Assembly: GCF_050433385.1 (NCBI RefSeq)
Contig: NZ_JBNPXI010000015.1
Location: 43,478 to 107,477, forward strand
Direction of reading: 5' to 3'
Origin: Brassicibacter mesophilus
Lineage (GTDB): Bacteria > Bacillota > Clostridia > Tissierellales > Proteiniboraceae
Length of the DNA stretch: 64,000 nucleotides
Translations under genes and position numbers: made by a program
The notes under the pieces: generated by a model
What the model saw: only the letters and a program-made list of their open reading frames with translations
What the model was told of the DNA's origin: nothing
The model's database searches: none
Part shown: positions 1 to 9,318 of the stretch, piece by piece
How the letters are laid out: every line of letters begins with the position of its first letter
Numbering within the stretch: the stretch's first letter is position 1

Positions 1-1
1 A

Positions 2-643
2 GGCAAATATGTCGTATTAGATGGCTTTAATCGAGAATTTAATAGTAAAGAAAATCAGAACGATGATATGATGGAAAATGCAATAGATGAGATAAAAAAT
101 AAATGGATTAAAATTCTTAATAGAAAGGATGTAGTTTCTGGGAATAAAACATTATTAACAACTGAGGATGGAGAAATAAAGGTAACACAGTTCTCAATAA
201 ATCTTACAGGTGAGCAGATAAAGCAGCTTATAAATGAATCGTTAGATATTATTGTCAACAATAAAGGTGTTAATGAAATAGCTAATGAAGTAACGGATGA
301 AGAAGGAAACAAATTAGAGGTTGAAAAGTTTATAAATGACCTAAAGGATAAGATGAATGATATTACTATAAGAGATTTCAAATATACGGGGTATATAGAT
401 ATTGACGGATATATAATACAAGAGGACATTGAACTAATAGCAGATTTTGATAATGCAGAATCAGGTGAAGTACTATCAACAGACCTAAAGATGCAAATGA
501 AGCACTGGAATATAGAGAAAGAGCAGAAGTTTGAATTTCCAGAGCTTACAAAAGACAATACTTTAGATCAAGAAAGTTTTGATCAAGGAATGCCATTTAT
601 GTTTGATGATCTTATCAATAAGAATGATGGAGGTGAAAGTTAA
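2..643 (+). CDS. Unknown protein, 5' end outside window (possible LppX/LolA-like envelope protein)
   Basis: The reading frame is open from base 2 to the stop at 643, so the gene begins before the window; the internal ATG at 68 has no good ribosome binding site and is probably not the start. The visible 213 residues are acidic, soluble and rich in alternating strand-like segments (around GYIDIDGYIIQEDIELIADF), which recalls LolA/LppX-type lipoprotein folds, but I do not recognise the family. It ends 1 bp before the start of an ABC exporter ATPase, so it is probably co-transcribed with that exporter and could be its extracytoplasmic partner or cargo-handling protein. Function is inference only. 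Confidence 0.6.
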   Translation, partial: GKYVVLDGFNREFNSKENQNDDMMENAIDEIKNKWIKILNRKDVVSGNKTLLTTEDGEIKVTQFSINLTGEQIKQLINESLDIIVNNKGVNEIANEVTDEEGNKLEVEKFINDLKDKMNDITIRDFKYTGYIDIDGYIIQEDIELIADFDNAESGEVLSTDLKMQMKHWNIEKEQKFEFPELTKDNTLDQESFDQGMPFMFDDLINKNDGGES

Positions 644-644
644 T

Positions 645-1580
645 ATGCCTTTATTAGAGGTAAGAAATCTGAGCAAAAGTTATAAAGATATTAACGCTGT
701 TGATGGAATAAGCTTTGAAGTAAATAAAGGGGAGGTTTTTGGTTTGCTAGGGCCAAATGGTGCTGGCAAATCAACTACTATATCAATGATATCAACTCTT
801 ATTAAGCCAAATGGTGGAGATATATTATATGAAGGTGAAGATATAATAAAGAAACCTAAAAAGATACAGCAAAAACTTGGAATAGTACCTCAAGAAATAG
901 CTTTATATCCTACCTTAACTGGATATGATAATCTAAAGTTTTGGGGACATGTATATGGGTTAAGAGGAAAAGAACTTAAAAATAGAGTAGATGAAGTAGC
1001 TGAGATAGTTGGTTTGAAGGATAGATTAAAAGATAGGATAGAAAAGTACTCTGGAGGAATGAAAAGAAGAATAAATATTGGAGCTGCTCTTCTTCACAAA
1101 CCAGAGTTTTTGATAATGGATGAACCAACAGTAGGTATTGATCCTCAATCGAGAAATCATATATTAGATACAGTACTTAAGCTTAATAAGGAAGGTATGA
1201 CTATTATATACACAAGCCACTATATGGAGGAAGTTGAATACTTGTGTACAAGAGTTAGTATAATGGACAAAGGAAAAATAATAGCGTCTGGAACACAAGA
1301 TGAGCTCATAGGTATCATAAAAGGTCATAAAAAAATCAAGCTCAAATTTGATGATATAACAGACCAATTAATTAACAAATTGAAAGAAATAGATTATATA
1401 ACTAAAGTTAAGGTTACTAAAGGAGAGATTATTTTAACTACTGAAAATGGTAAGGAAATATTTAAAGATATAATATCAAAGGTAAGTGAAACAGAGAGAA
1501 ATATATTGTCGATAGATATTAATAAACCAAATCTTGAATCAGTATTTCTACATCTAACTGGAAGAGCACTAAGGGATTAG
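645..1580 (+). CDS. ABC-2 type transporter, ATP-binding protein
   Basis: 311-residue ATPase of an ABC exporter. Walker A GPNGAGKS lies near residues 36-43, signature YSGGMKRR near 140, followed by a Walker B ending in MDEPTVGID and a switch His in YTSHYMEEVE. The length and the C-terminal extension of about 80 residues after the ATPase core match DrrA/CcmA-type subunits of ABC-2 exporters. The ATG at 645 is chosen because GGAGGTGAAAG ends 6 bases before it; an upstream in-frame ATG at 579 lies inside the previous gene. The two following genes encode its membrane subunits. The cargo (drug, lipid or peptide) cannot be told from sequence. Confidence 0.9.
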   Translation: MPLLEVRNLSKSYKDINAVDGISFEVNKGEVFGLLGPNGAGKSTTISMISTLIKPNGGDILYEGEDIIKKPKKIQQKLGIVPQEIALYPTLTGYDNLKFWGHVYGLRGKELKNRVDEVAEIVGLKDRLKDRIEKYSGGMKRRINIGAALLHKPEFLIMDEPTVGIDPQSRNHILDTVLKLNKEGMTIIYTSHYMEEVEYLCTRVSIMDKGKIIASGTQDELIGIIKGHKKIKLKFDDITDQLINKLKEIDYITKVKVTKGEIILTTENGKEIFKDIISKVSETERNILSIDINKPNLESVFLHLTGRALRD

Positions 1581-1591
1581 GAGGGGTATTA

Positions 1592-2980
1592 ATGAGAATA
1601 GTAGATATAGTCATTAAAGACTTAAAGATAATCCTATCCGACAGAAAGGCCACAATGATTTTAATAGCTATGCCTCTGATACTAATAGCAATACTCGGCA
1701 CAGCTTTAAAGGGCTCTTTTATTCAAGAAGGAAATGAAAATACTATAAAGATATCTGTAGTAAAAAAATATGATGTTAGTGAAGAGACTAATAGGTTTAT
1801 AGATTTCCTTGGAAATAGCTCTATTTTCAAAAATGTAGATAAGAATGATATAAACAATATAAAAACTGGAATAAAGGACTTAAATGTAGACGAAGTTTTT
1901 ACGAAAGACTTTCTTCAAAATGAAGAAATTAAAAAGATTTTAGAATACGAAGTTACTGATGAGGAGACTGCATTAAGGCAATTAAACAGTGGCGAAGTTT
2001 CTGCTGTATTAATACTACCACAGGATTTCATATTTAATATGAGCGTTAACTTCTTTACACCATTTAGGAATAAGATTGAGATTAAAGTCATAGGGCATCC
2101 TGATAGATATATAAGCAGTCAAATAGTAGAAGGTATTATGACGGGATTCTCTGATCGTATATCATCAATAATCATTGGAAAAAATGTTTTTTTGGAAACT
2201 GCTTTAGAGGAAGGCATTGGAGTTGATGAAGCTTATAACAACATGGAAAGCGTAATTGATGATATATCAGATAACTTGGAAGAATTATTAGCTGATGTTG
2301 CATATGTAGAAGTAGAGGGTAAAGAACCTATTACAGGTTTTCAATACTATGCAGTTGGTATGGCTACAATGTTCATTCTATTTGCAGCAGGTAATGGAGG
2401 AAAGCTCTTATTAGACGAAAAGAAAAATATCACCTATCAAAGAATGACTATAGGTGGAATACAAAAAGGCAAAATAGTTTTTGGAAAATTTTTTACTGTT
2501 TTTTTACTTTCGATAATTCAAACAGGTTTAATAATAGTATTTACTAGCTTGATTTATAAGGTTAAGTGGGGAACTCCAATTTATGTTACGTTGATTACTG
2601 TTTGTACTGCTTTTTCAGTAGCAGGATTAGGTATGCTGCTTGCAGCAATAACATTTAAAAATAATAACTATAAGGCTTCTGACGTTTATCAAGCAGTAAT
2701 TATTAATGGGATGTCTATATTAGGTGGAAGCTTCATACCCATAGACATACTACCTAAATTTTTTCAAGCATTAAGTAATTTTACACTGAACGGACTTGCT
2801 TTAAAGTCATACTTAAGTGTTATGCAGGGAGGAAGTATTGGAACGATATCATCATGGCTTTTAGGATTAATAGCTATAGGAATAGTGCTTACTCTAATAT
2901 CTGTATACATTTTATGGGATGGAAAGGGGGGAAATCATGTTAAGCATAATAAGAATAAGATTTATAAGATTGAAGCATGA
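1592..2980 (+). CDS. ABC-2 type transporter, permease subunit
   Basis: 462-residue ABC-2 membrane protein. One transmembrane helix near residues 20-40 is followed by a large extracytoplasmic domain of about 200 residues, then five hydrophobic segments from about residue 250 to the end, the usual YhgE/DrrB-like layout. AGGAGGGG precedes the ATG by about 5 bases. The gene is 12 bases behind the ATPase gene and its end overlaps the next permease gene by 44 bases, so all three are probably translated as one operon. It should form a heterodimeric exporter channel with the next gene product. Substrate unknown. Confidence 0.87.
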   Translation: MRIVDIVIKDLKIILSDRKATMILIAMPLILIAILGTALKGSFIQEGNENTIKISVVKKYDVSEETNRFIDFLGNSSIFKNVDKNDINNIKTGIKDLNVDEVFTKDFLQNEEIKKILEYEVTDEETALRQLNSGEVSAVLILPQDFIFNMSVNFFTPFRNKIEIKVIGHPDRYISSQIVEGIMTGFSDRISSIIIGKNVFLETALEEGIGVDEAYNNMESVIDDISDNLEELLADVAYVEVEGKEPITGFQYYAVGMATMFILFAAGNGGKLLLDEKKNITYQRMTIGGIQKGKIVFGKFFTVFLLSIIQTGLIIVFTSLIYKVKWGTPIYVTLITVCTAFSVAGLGMLLAAITFKNNNYKASDVYQAVIINGMSILGGSFIPIDILPKFFQALSNFTLNGLALKSYLSVMQGGSIGTISSWLLGLIAIGIVLTLISVYILWDGKGGNHVKHNKNKIYKIEA

Positions 2981-4103
2981 GTTTTTTGTATTTCTGATTA
3001 TGACTGTAATGGCTCTTGGCTTTACCTTCTTGATGGGGATGGTTCAGAGTGGTGATTTCACTCCTACTGTTTTAATAGTGGATAAAGATAAAAGTGAATA
3101 CTCAGAAATGCTTATAAATGAGTTAAATGCTAATAATGCATTTAGTTATCAGAATACTTCATATGATGATGCTGTAGGTAGAGTAGAAAAAAACAAAGTT
3201 TTAGCAGCTATTGTTATAGAGTCTAATTTTAAGCAAAACATAGAGAATGGTAAAGTACCAACGGTAGGAATCATGAAGGTGAAATTTGATAGAGATATAT
3301 TTACATTAGAAAGTATTGTATCAAGTATTACTAGCAAAATGATAGGAAATATAAATATATCACATATTACTGCTGATTATGTAGAACAGTATTCTGACTC
3401 TAGCAAGGAATCAATTGTAAGTAAAGCATATAGTAATACAATTGAAAGCTGGAAATACAGAAAGCCTATATCTGTTAAAACAGAGGTTTTTAATAGCGAG
3501 AGTAAATATGATGATTATAAACATTTGATGATAGGATTTACACTGTTTTTTTCCATGTACACAATCGTATTTGCAATAGGTGAAATATTGAATGACAGAG
3601 AAAATAACACATGGCAGAGACTGCTGATATCACCTGTATCTAGAAGGTCTATACTAGGAGGAAACCTAGTGATGACATTTTTAATTGGTGTGTTTCAAGT
3701 AGGCATCTTGATTTTCTCAGGTAAATACCTATTTGGTCTAGATATGGGGTCTAGTATTAGCGGGATATTAATTATTGCTTTAGCCTTTGTTTTTGCAGTA
3801 ACATGTTTAGGATTATTTTTATCTGGAATTGTAAAAACTCATTCTCAGCTTTCCGCAGTGACCCCTGTTGTACTAACAAGCACCTCAATGTTAGGTGGAT
3901 GCATGTGGCCATTAGATATTGTAAATTCAAAGCTATTACTAGCGCTAGCTAATTTGACGCCACAGAAGTGGGCAATTCAAGGTATGGAGAAAATAGTCAT
4001 GTATGGGGCAGGTGTTAGTTCAGCAATAGTACCTACGCTTATTTTAGTTGGTATGGGTCTAGTTTTTTTTATACTTGGAGTTAGAATAGTAAAATTTGAG
4101 TGA
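2937..4103 (+). CDS. ABC-2 type transporter, second permease subunit
   Basis: 388-residue ABC-2 permease with the same plan as its neighbour: N-terminal helix (residues 15-35), extracytoplasmic domain, then five hydrophobic stretches from about residue 195, including a conserved-looking WQRLLISPVSRR loop typical of ABC-2 permeases. The start at 2937 is preferred because AAAGGGGGG sits just upstream; a longer frame from 2919 is less well placed. The start lies inside the upstream gene, a 44-base overlap that is longer than the usual 1-20 and suggests coupled translation. Partner of the preceding permease and the ATPase. Confidence 0.86.
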   Translation: MLSIIRIRFIRLKHEFFVFLIMTVMALGFTFLMGMVQSGDFTPTVLIVDKDKSEYSEMLINELNANNAFSYQNTSYDDAVGRVEKNKVLAAIVIESNFKQNIENGKVPTVGIMKVKFDRDIFTLESIVSSITSKMIGNINISHITADYVEQYSDSSKESIVSKAYSNTIESWKYRKPISVKTEVFNSESKYDDYKHLMIGFTLFFSMYTIVFAIGEILNDRENNTWQRLLISPVSRRSILGGNLVMTFLIGVFQVGILIFSGKYLFGLDMGSSISGILIIALAFVFAVTCLGLFLSGIVKTHSQLSAVTPVVLTSTSMLGGCMWPLDIVNSKLLLALANLTPQKWAIQGMEKIVMYGAGVSSAIVPTLILVGMGLVFFILGVRIVKFE

Positions 4104-4108
4104 GAGAG

Positions 4109-4141
4109 TACCCTAGGTGTATTAGTCTAGGGTATTCTTGA
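4109..4141 (+). terminator. Terminator of ABC exporter operon
   Basis: TACCCTAG and CTAGGGTA form a perfect 8-bp stem with a 10-base loop, followed by the T-rich TTCTTGATTT, six bases after the permease stop codon. Confidence 0.75.
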
Positions 4142-4272
4142 TTTACATAATTTATTAAGAAATTTTAATAAAATTAATTCGAAATTTATTAAAAAAATAT
4201 TCTGAAAAATGATAAAATATACTAACGATTGATTCATAATAAATATACTTTTTATGATTTGGGGGGGATTCT

Positions 4273-5931
4273 ATGAATAACAGAAGGTTTTATTTTAAAA
4301 CGGTTTTGGCAATTATAATAGTTATTTTATGCTTTACAGGGTATCATACCTATAGTCATCTTAAAATACAGGCTATGACCTATACAGACAATTGGAGTAG
4401 AGGAATAGAGATAGGTACTGGAGAATTTAATAGACAACCGTTGATGAGTACTTTTGATAATAAATTATTTATGCTTACATTTTTAGATTTTTCTGATGGT
4501 GGGAAAATTAACTACTATCTAGTAGAGAAAGATGGAAGTATTATAAACCAAGGCATTGCAGATATTGATGTATTTAATAAGAATAGTATTGATAGTGTTT
4601 ATCTTGTTAAAAATAATGTTTTCTTCGTTAAGGATTCTACATTATTTATGACTTCATATAATAAAGATATATTTAATGAGCCTAAGGAGTTGCTTACAGG
4701 TATAACTGGGTTTAACTTAATTGAAATAGAAGATAAAACGTTTATGCAAGTATTTAACGAAGACAGCATTAATCTATATACTTATCAGGATGAACAGTTA
4801 GTACTTCAAAAATCCTATGATAATAAATGGAATATTAAAAGTATTTATTACAGATTAATTGATGGAAAAGAGTACATATTTGTTCTAAACGAGGTGGATA
4901 AGCTGAATGACCAAATCCTTGGAGGAACTATTAATGAGCTTGATAATGGAAGCTTAAAGGTGCTTGATAGCATTTCATACATGTCTAATACATATATTCA
5001 CAAAATATATGTGGAGAATGTAGAAGATAAAATTTTCTTGATTTATCCTACTACTAAAATTGAAACAGGTGGATTTAGAAATGAATATGTTGATATACAG
5101 ATTGCAGATATTAGTAGTATGGAGGTTAATACTAGAAAAAGAATAGGTGAAGATGGTATTGAGGGAATAAATAATCTAGGGAGAGAAAAGTTCATATTTA
5201 AATATGGGAATACTTTAAAGCTCATAGCTGCTGCAGAAAACGTAGATAACATGTACTCAGATTATAGAAATATTTTTATTCTAGATATAGGCACAAACGG
5301 TAGTATTTCTAAACCTATTTTTCTGACAAATACTGAGAACACTTCAAAGGTTGCAACAGTGTTTAATATCCAATCTGATCAGTATATAGCTTGGCTTGAT
5401 AATAATAATGATGGATACAAGCTCATGTTGAATAGTACTAACGAGGACTTTAAGCTTAAGAATTTCAAATTTACTGAAAGTGACTATAAGAGTGCAATAT
5501 TAAAAGCATTATCATCGCCACTATATGCTGTAGCTGGAACTGTGCTAAAAATCTTTTGGGCCGTTGTTTTTATCACAGCAGTATTTCTTCCATTGGGACT
5601 TATTGTTAGAAAACTACGTATTGAAGATGATAGAATCAAGTTTGCTTTATTTATATTAGCATATGTTATACTAAATCTTATAACATTCAAGGGCACCTAT
5701 TACTCAGGAACTGGGAGAGCGTATGTTCCTGACCTATTAAAAACAGGTATATTTGCATTCTTTGTTCCACTACTGGTGAACTTTATTTCTGGAATTATTA
5801 TATATATCTTCTATAGGGAAAAGAAAAATGTACACTATGTAGGCTTATTAGCTTTTTTTATAATACTTGATTTGTATCTCGCGAACTTACTATACATCCC
5901 TTTTACTATGATGAGCTCAATATTGGTTTAA
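4273..5931 (+). CDS. Membrane protein with large extracytoplasmic domain, unknown
   Basis: 552 residues, preceded by a strong GGGGGGG ribosome binding site. An N-terminal hydrophobic segment (residues 9-26) acts as signal anchor; residues 30-410 are a long soluble domain of repeated beta-rich blocks with aromatic-Asp turns, which looks like a beta-propeller-type sensor or binding domain; four transmembrane helices follow (about 420-445, 452-475, 485-512, 520-548). I do not recognise the family. It is monocistronic, with terminators on both sides. The upstream region shows a TTCTGAAAAATGATAAAATAT block resembling the one in front of the M28 peptidase gene at 17067. A receptor-like or envelope-stress role would be a guess. 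Confidence 0.75.
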   Translation: MNNRRFYFKTVLAIIIVILCFTGYHTYSHLKIQAMTYTDNWSRGIEIGTGEFNRQPLMSTFDNKLFMLTFLDFSDGGKINYYLVEKDGSIINQGIADIDVFNKNSIDSVYLVKNNVFFVKDSTLFMTSYNKDIFNEPKELLTGITGFNLIEIEDKTFMQVFNEDSINLYTYQDEQLVLQKSYDNKWNIKSIYYRLIDGKEYIFVLNEVDKLNDQILGGTINELDNGSLKVLDSISYMSNTYIHKIYVENVEDKIFLIYPTTKIETGGFRNEYVDIQIADISSMEVNTRKRIGEDGIEGINNLGREKFIFKYGNTLKLIAAAENVDNMYSDYRNIFILDIGTNGSISKPIFLTNTENTSKVATVFNIQSDQYIAWLDNNNDGYKLMLNSTNEDFKLKNFKFTESDYKSAILKALSSPLYAVAGTVLKIFWAVVFITAVFLPLGLIVRKLRIEDDRIKFALFILAYVILNLITFKGTYYSGTGRAYVPDLLKTGIFAFFVPLLVNFISGIIIYIFYREKKNVHYVGLLAFFIILDLYLANLLYIPFTMMSSILV

Positions 5932-5936
5932 AGAAT

Positions 5937-5992
5937 AAAAGGAGCTGTCTCAAAAGTGTATTTATTTAATCACTTATGAGCGCTCCTTTTCC
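5937..5992 (+). terminator. Long hairpin terminator
   Basis: AAAAGGAGC pairs with GCTCCTTTT; inside, AAGTG pairs with CACTT, giving a branched hairpin ending in TTTTCCTTT directly behind the stop at 5931. The left arm GGAGCTGTCTCAAAA resembles ends of some Firmicutes IS elements, so it may derive from a small mobile repeat. Confidence 0.7.
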
Positions 5993-6051
5993 TTTAGATT
6001 GTATAGATCTGTTCATTCTTAAAATTATTTCCTCTTTTGTAGCTATCCTTT

Positions 6052-6420
6052 TTATATATTTCTATTAAATGAATGAAACCGTGTTCCCTGAAAAGTTAAC
6101 TTTCCTTCATCGCCTTCAACTATCATGCCGTATTCACGAGATGGAACATGAAGCTCCATTCGGTCTCCGCTTTCAACTTCAAATGTGACATAATATGTGG
6201 TTGAAGAACTATGGTGGTGATGGTTATCATGTGCATGAGTATGTCGAGATACATGTGTTCTTTTTGATACAACCTTAGCAGGCACAGATAAAACTGGTTG
6301 ATGGTTGTTATAGTTCCATTCTTTTATTCCTCGAATAATAGTAAACAAGATAAGCCCAAAAATAAGAAGAAAAAAGATTGGGAAAATAGAAAACATGAAA
6401 TTAAATGAAGTATCAAACAT
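6052..6420 (-). CDS. DUF2500 family membrane protein, His-rich
   Basis: 122-residue protein recognised as DUF2500 (YhhM-like): one N-terminal transmembrane helix (residues 8-32), then a beta-rich domain with the family pattern PAKVVSKRTHVSR ... YYVTFEVESGDRMELHV ... GDEGKLTFQGTRF. Between residues 55 and 72 there are eight histidines (HTHAHDNHHHH region), which could bind metal ions; that is inference. AGGGGGA precedes the ATG on the minus strand. It is convergent with the preceding plus-strand gene and transcribed alone. No function has been assigned to this family to my knowledge. Confidence 0.82.
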   Translation of the reverse strand: MFDTSFNFMFSIFPIFFLLIFGLILFTIIRGIKEWNYNNHQPVLSVPAKVVSKRTHVSRHTHAHDNHHHHSSSTTYYVTFEVESGDRMELHVPSREYGMIVEGDEGKLTFQGTRFHSFNRNI

Positions 6421-6690
6421 GTAATTCCCCCTAATATTGTTTTTATCATAACTATATTCTATAGGTAAGCCTTAATTCCTTTGTTTAGTAAAATTTAACA
6501 TGCTTTTATTTTATAAGTATAAGATATTTATCGTCTTATAGGAAATGTTACTAAAAAAGTATTATCAAATTGTACAAGTTTATTTTGTAGTATATATTAG
6601 TAATATTTTAGACAAGTCCCTTATATATTTAATAATATGTAATTCAATAGATGAACATATAAAATGCTTAGGTTCATTATGGTAGGCTTA

Positions 6691-6728
6691 TTCATAAATT
6701 TTTTAAAAATTTTAAAAAAATTTATGAA
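6691..6728. repeat. AT-rich inverted repeat in 519-base gap
   Basis: TTCATAAATTTTTT at 6691-6704 and AAAAAATTTATGAA at 6715-6728 are perfect 14-base arms around a 10-base spacer. It lies in the gene-free stretch 6421-6939. It has a U-tract arm on either strand and could be a terminator for neither neighbour in an obvious way. Apart from this and the promoter at 6829 I see nothing else in the gap. Confidence 0.5.
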
Positions 6729-6828
6729 TTTATGAAGGAAAAATTCAAAGCAATATGGAATATTAGTAAAAGGTAAATAAATACATATATTACAATAAGC
6801 GACAAAAAATCTCGATAATTGTTCTATT

Positions 6829-6857
6829 TTGACATAAAAACACAATTTTGTTATAAA
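6829..6857 (+). promoter_or_regulatory. Promoter of secreted metallopeptidase
   Basis: TTGACA at 6829-6834 and TATAAA at 6852-6857 with a 17-base spacer, about 80 bases before the peptidase start. Confidence 0.65.
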
Positions 6858-6939
6858 TTGACCTAAAAAGGGGGGGATATATAAGAATTTTAAAGAAACA
6901 AAGGTTTTATAGAAAAAACTAATATAAAGGAGGATATTT

Positions 6940-9048
6940 ATGAAAAAAGCTTTATCGATTGTTTTGAGCTTAGCGTTAGTATTTGGTATGCTTCCAACAA
7001 TGGGTATGTCCAATGTTCAAGCAGCTAAGGACGAGTGGGATACTGAGCGATACGGAGATGTATTAGACGTAGGTACTTACTTAAGACATTTAGAGAGTGA
7101 CGAGGATTATAGAGATAGACTAGATAATGAAATAAAAGAAATGGCAGAGAACCTTAACTTTGATGAAGAAAGTAATACAGAAGAAAATAGCACTGACAAC
7201 AATTTTACTTTTGATGGTGGAACTAAGTATTATTTAGGTTATGATTCAATAAATGGCTATTATTTTAAAACTTATACACTAAGAAGTATAGGAAGTAATG
7301 TTGAAGTTTGGGTTGCTGATGACTTATCATTCGAAGACGATAGACCTGCTCATGTAGTTACTCAAGAACAAGTTGATAAGCTAAGAGATGAATTTGACAA
7401 TAATATATATCAAAAGGATACTGAATTTTTCGGTACACCTGATTCTCATACAGGTGAAGACGCTTTATTATCTGCATGGGGGAATGTACCTGAAAATTAC
7501 TATACTCCTGACGATGGAATTGAAAGAGTGATTATGCTTGTTGACAACATAAGAGATGAAAATTTTTATGATTCTGAATATCCATTCTTTATAGCAGGAT
7601 TTTACTCATCATCTTATGAGGCATATTTTGATAGGAATATAATCAATATAGATACTAATAATTGGGAAGAAAGACTAGAAACTACATTCTTTGGTACTAC
7701 TGCACACGAATTTCAACATTTAATTCATGATGACAATGATAGTGCTGAAGAAACTTGGTTAAATGAAGGAATGTCTGACTTTGCAGAATATCTATGTGGA
7801 TATGGGCATCCTATGGGACACGTAAACTTCTTTTTAGATCACCCAGAAAATTCACTAGTTGAGTGGGATGAGCATTACAGTGCTCCTTCAGGTCCAGAAA
7901 CATTAGCTGACTATGGGCAAGCATACTTACTACAATTATATTTAAATGACAAGTATGGCAAAGATTTTGTTAAAGCCTTAGCAACTGATGGTGAAGATCA
8001 AGGAATTGAAAGTGTTAACAAAGTTTTAGATGACTTTGGAGCAGGAATAGACTTTGAAGAGTTATTTAGAAGATTTACTATAGCAATTGCAATAGATAGT
8101 AACAAGCCAGGTAACGGTATATATGAATTTGACAGTATAGATGTAACTGTAAACTACGAATCAGCATTAGAATATGATAAAGACGGTGTGCCTGCTTGGG
8201 GTGGAGATTATAAGGTTATAGATGTAACTGACAAGATTAGAACTATAATATTTGATGGAACTGATTTCATGCCAATACCTTGGGAAATCGTTGAAGATCC
8301 ATTAGGAATACAAGATCAAGTTATTTGGGGTAGTTCTGGTGACGAAGCTGACAATAAGATTATTTTAGAAGCAGATTTATCATCAGTTGAGTCAGCAACT
8401 CTAAAGTTTGACAATTATTACGAGATAGAAGAGCAATGGGATTTTGGAATGGTTCAGGTATCTACAGATAATGGCGAAACTTGGGTAAGTTTAGCTAATG
8501 AAAATACTAGAAGTGATGTTGTAGAAGAAGGGTATCCAAAGATTAAAGAAAACCTTCCAGGATTTACAGGTGTTAATTATGAAGAAGAACCTGCTTGGAC
8601 TGAAGAGATATTTGATTTATCTGAATATGCTGGTGAAAAGATTTATATAAGCTTCCGATATTTAACTGATTGGGGTTCAAATGAGGCAGGCTGGTTTATA
8701 GACAATATAGAAATACCAGAAATCGGTTATGAAAACACATGCGATTCAATAGAAGAGTTTCTTAACATGAATGAAATAAATGAGAGCTATGTTGAGTATG
8801 CAGTAACATTTATAAATAAAAGAACTTTAGGTAAAAGTGGAAAAGATCCTGTTTACAGAGTTGTAAATGTTAAGCCTTTTAATATTACTGAAGAAGATGC
8901 ACTTGAATTAAGACAATTATTTAAAGATGGTGAAAACTACATGATCGTATGGTATGCTGCACCTTCAGGAGAAAAAGGCTCAGCAGAATTTACTTATGAA
9001 ATAATAACTAAAGAAAATCATAAAAAAAATAAAAATGGTAAGAAGTAG
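6940..9048 (+). CDS. Secreted zinc metallopeptidase with InhA-like MAM domain
   Basis: 702 residues. A Sec signal peptide (residues 1-29, cleaved near VQAAK) is followed by an acidic propeptide. The catalytic motif HEFQH is at 256-260 and the third ligand candidate is Glu276 in WLNEGMSDFAE, the gluzincin arrangement HExxH...NEG seen in M30 (hyicolysin)-type peptidases. Residues about 440-600 form a beta-sandwich with VSTDNGETWVSL, SFRYLTDWGSNEAGWFIDNI, matching the MAM-like domain of immune inhibitor A proteins. AAAGGAGG precedes the ATG. The protein probably degrades extracellular proteins for nutrition or host/competitor interaction. The M6 versus M30 assignment is uncertain. Confidence 0.87.
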   Translation: MKKALSIVLSLALVFGMLPTMGMSNVQAAKDEWDTERYGDVLDVGTYLRHLESDEDYRDRLDNEIKEMAENLNFDEESNTEENSTDNNFTFDGGTKYYLGYDSINGYYFKTYTLRSIGSNVEVWVADDLSFEDDRPAHVVTQEQVDKLRDEFDNNIYQKDTEFFGTPDSHTGEDALLSAWGNVPENYYTPDDGIERVIMLVDNIRDENFYDSEYPFFIAGFYSSSYEAYFDRNIINIDTNNWEERLETTFFGTTAHEFQHLIHDDNDSAEETWLNEGMSDFAEYLCGYGHPMGHVNFFLDHPENSLVEWDEHYSAPSGPETLADYGQAYLLQLYLNDKYGKDFVKALATDGEDQGIESVNKVLDDFGAGIDFEELFRRFTIAIAIDSNKPGNGIYEFDSIDVTVNYESALEYDKDGVPAWGGDYKVIDVTDKIRTIIFDGTDFMPIPWEIVEDPLGIQDQVIWGSSGDEADNKIILEADLSSVESATLKFDNYYEIEEQWDFGMVQVSTDNGETWVSLANENTRSDVVEEGYPKIKENLPGFTGVNYEEEPAWTEEIFDLSEYAGEKIYISFRYLTDWGSNEAGWFIDNIEIPEIGYENTCDSIEEFLNMNEINESYVEYAVTFINKRTLGKSGKDPVYRVVNVKPFNITEEDALELRQLFKDGENYMIVWYAAPSGEKGSAEFTYEIITKENHKKNKNGKK

Positions 9049-9088
9049 TTAAAAAACAAAACAAGAAATAGCTAAATTGTTCTTATAT

Positions 9089-9123
9089 AAAACCGTTATG
9101 TCATAGGCATAGCGGTTTTTTTA
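9089..9123 (+). terminator. Terminator of metallopeptidase gene
   Basis: AAAACCGTTATG and CATAGCGGTTTT pair (one G-U) around a 7-base loop, followed by TTTTTTTA. Confidence 0.85.
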
Positions 9124-9318
9124 TAAAAACTATTTTACAAAACTATAATATTTACTTTATAATGTATATTAAATCACAGTATCACATTAATATATAGATA
9201 TATAATTTATTCCACAAGTCATCGGAAATTTCATTAAGAAAAAATTAACTTAATTTTTATATTAATTTAATATTTTTATATTATAATCATATTAAATAAA
9301 TAAAAAGGATGAGCAAAT

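Noticed and set aside
5937..5992. IS-like end sequence GGAGCTGTCTCAAAA
   Set aside because: No transposase or second end is near; the hairpin and U-tract right after a stop codon make a terminator the simpler reading.
6621..7013. 130-codon frame on the minus strand
   Set aside because: AT-rich, no ribosome binding site, and it overlaps the start and promoter of the metallopeptidase gene on the other strand.
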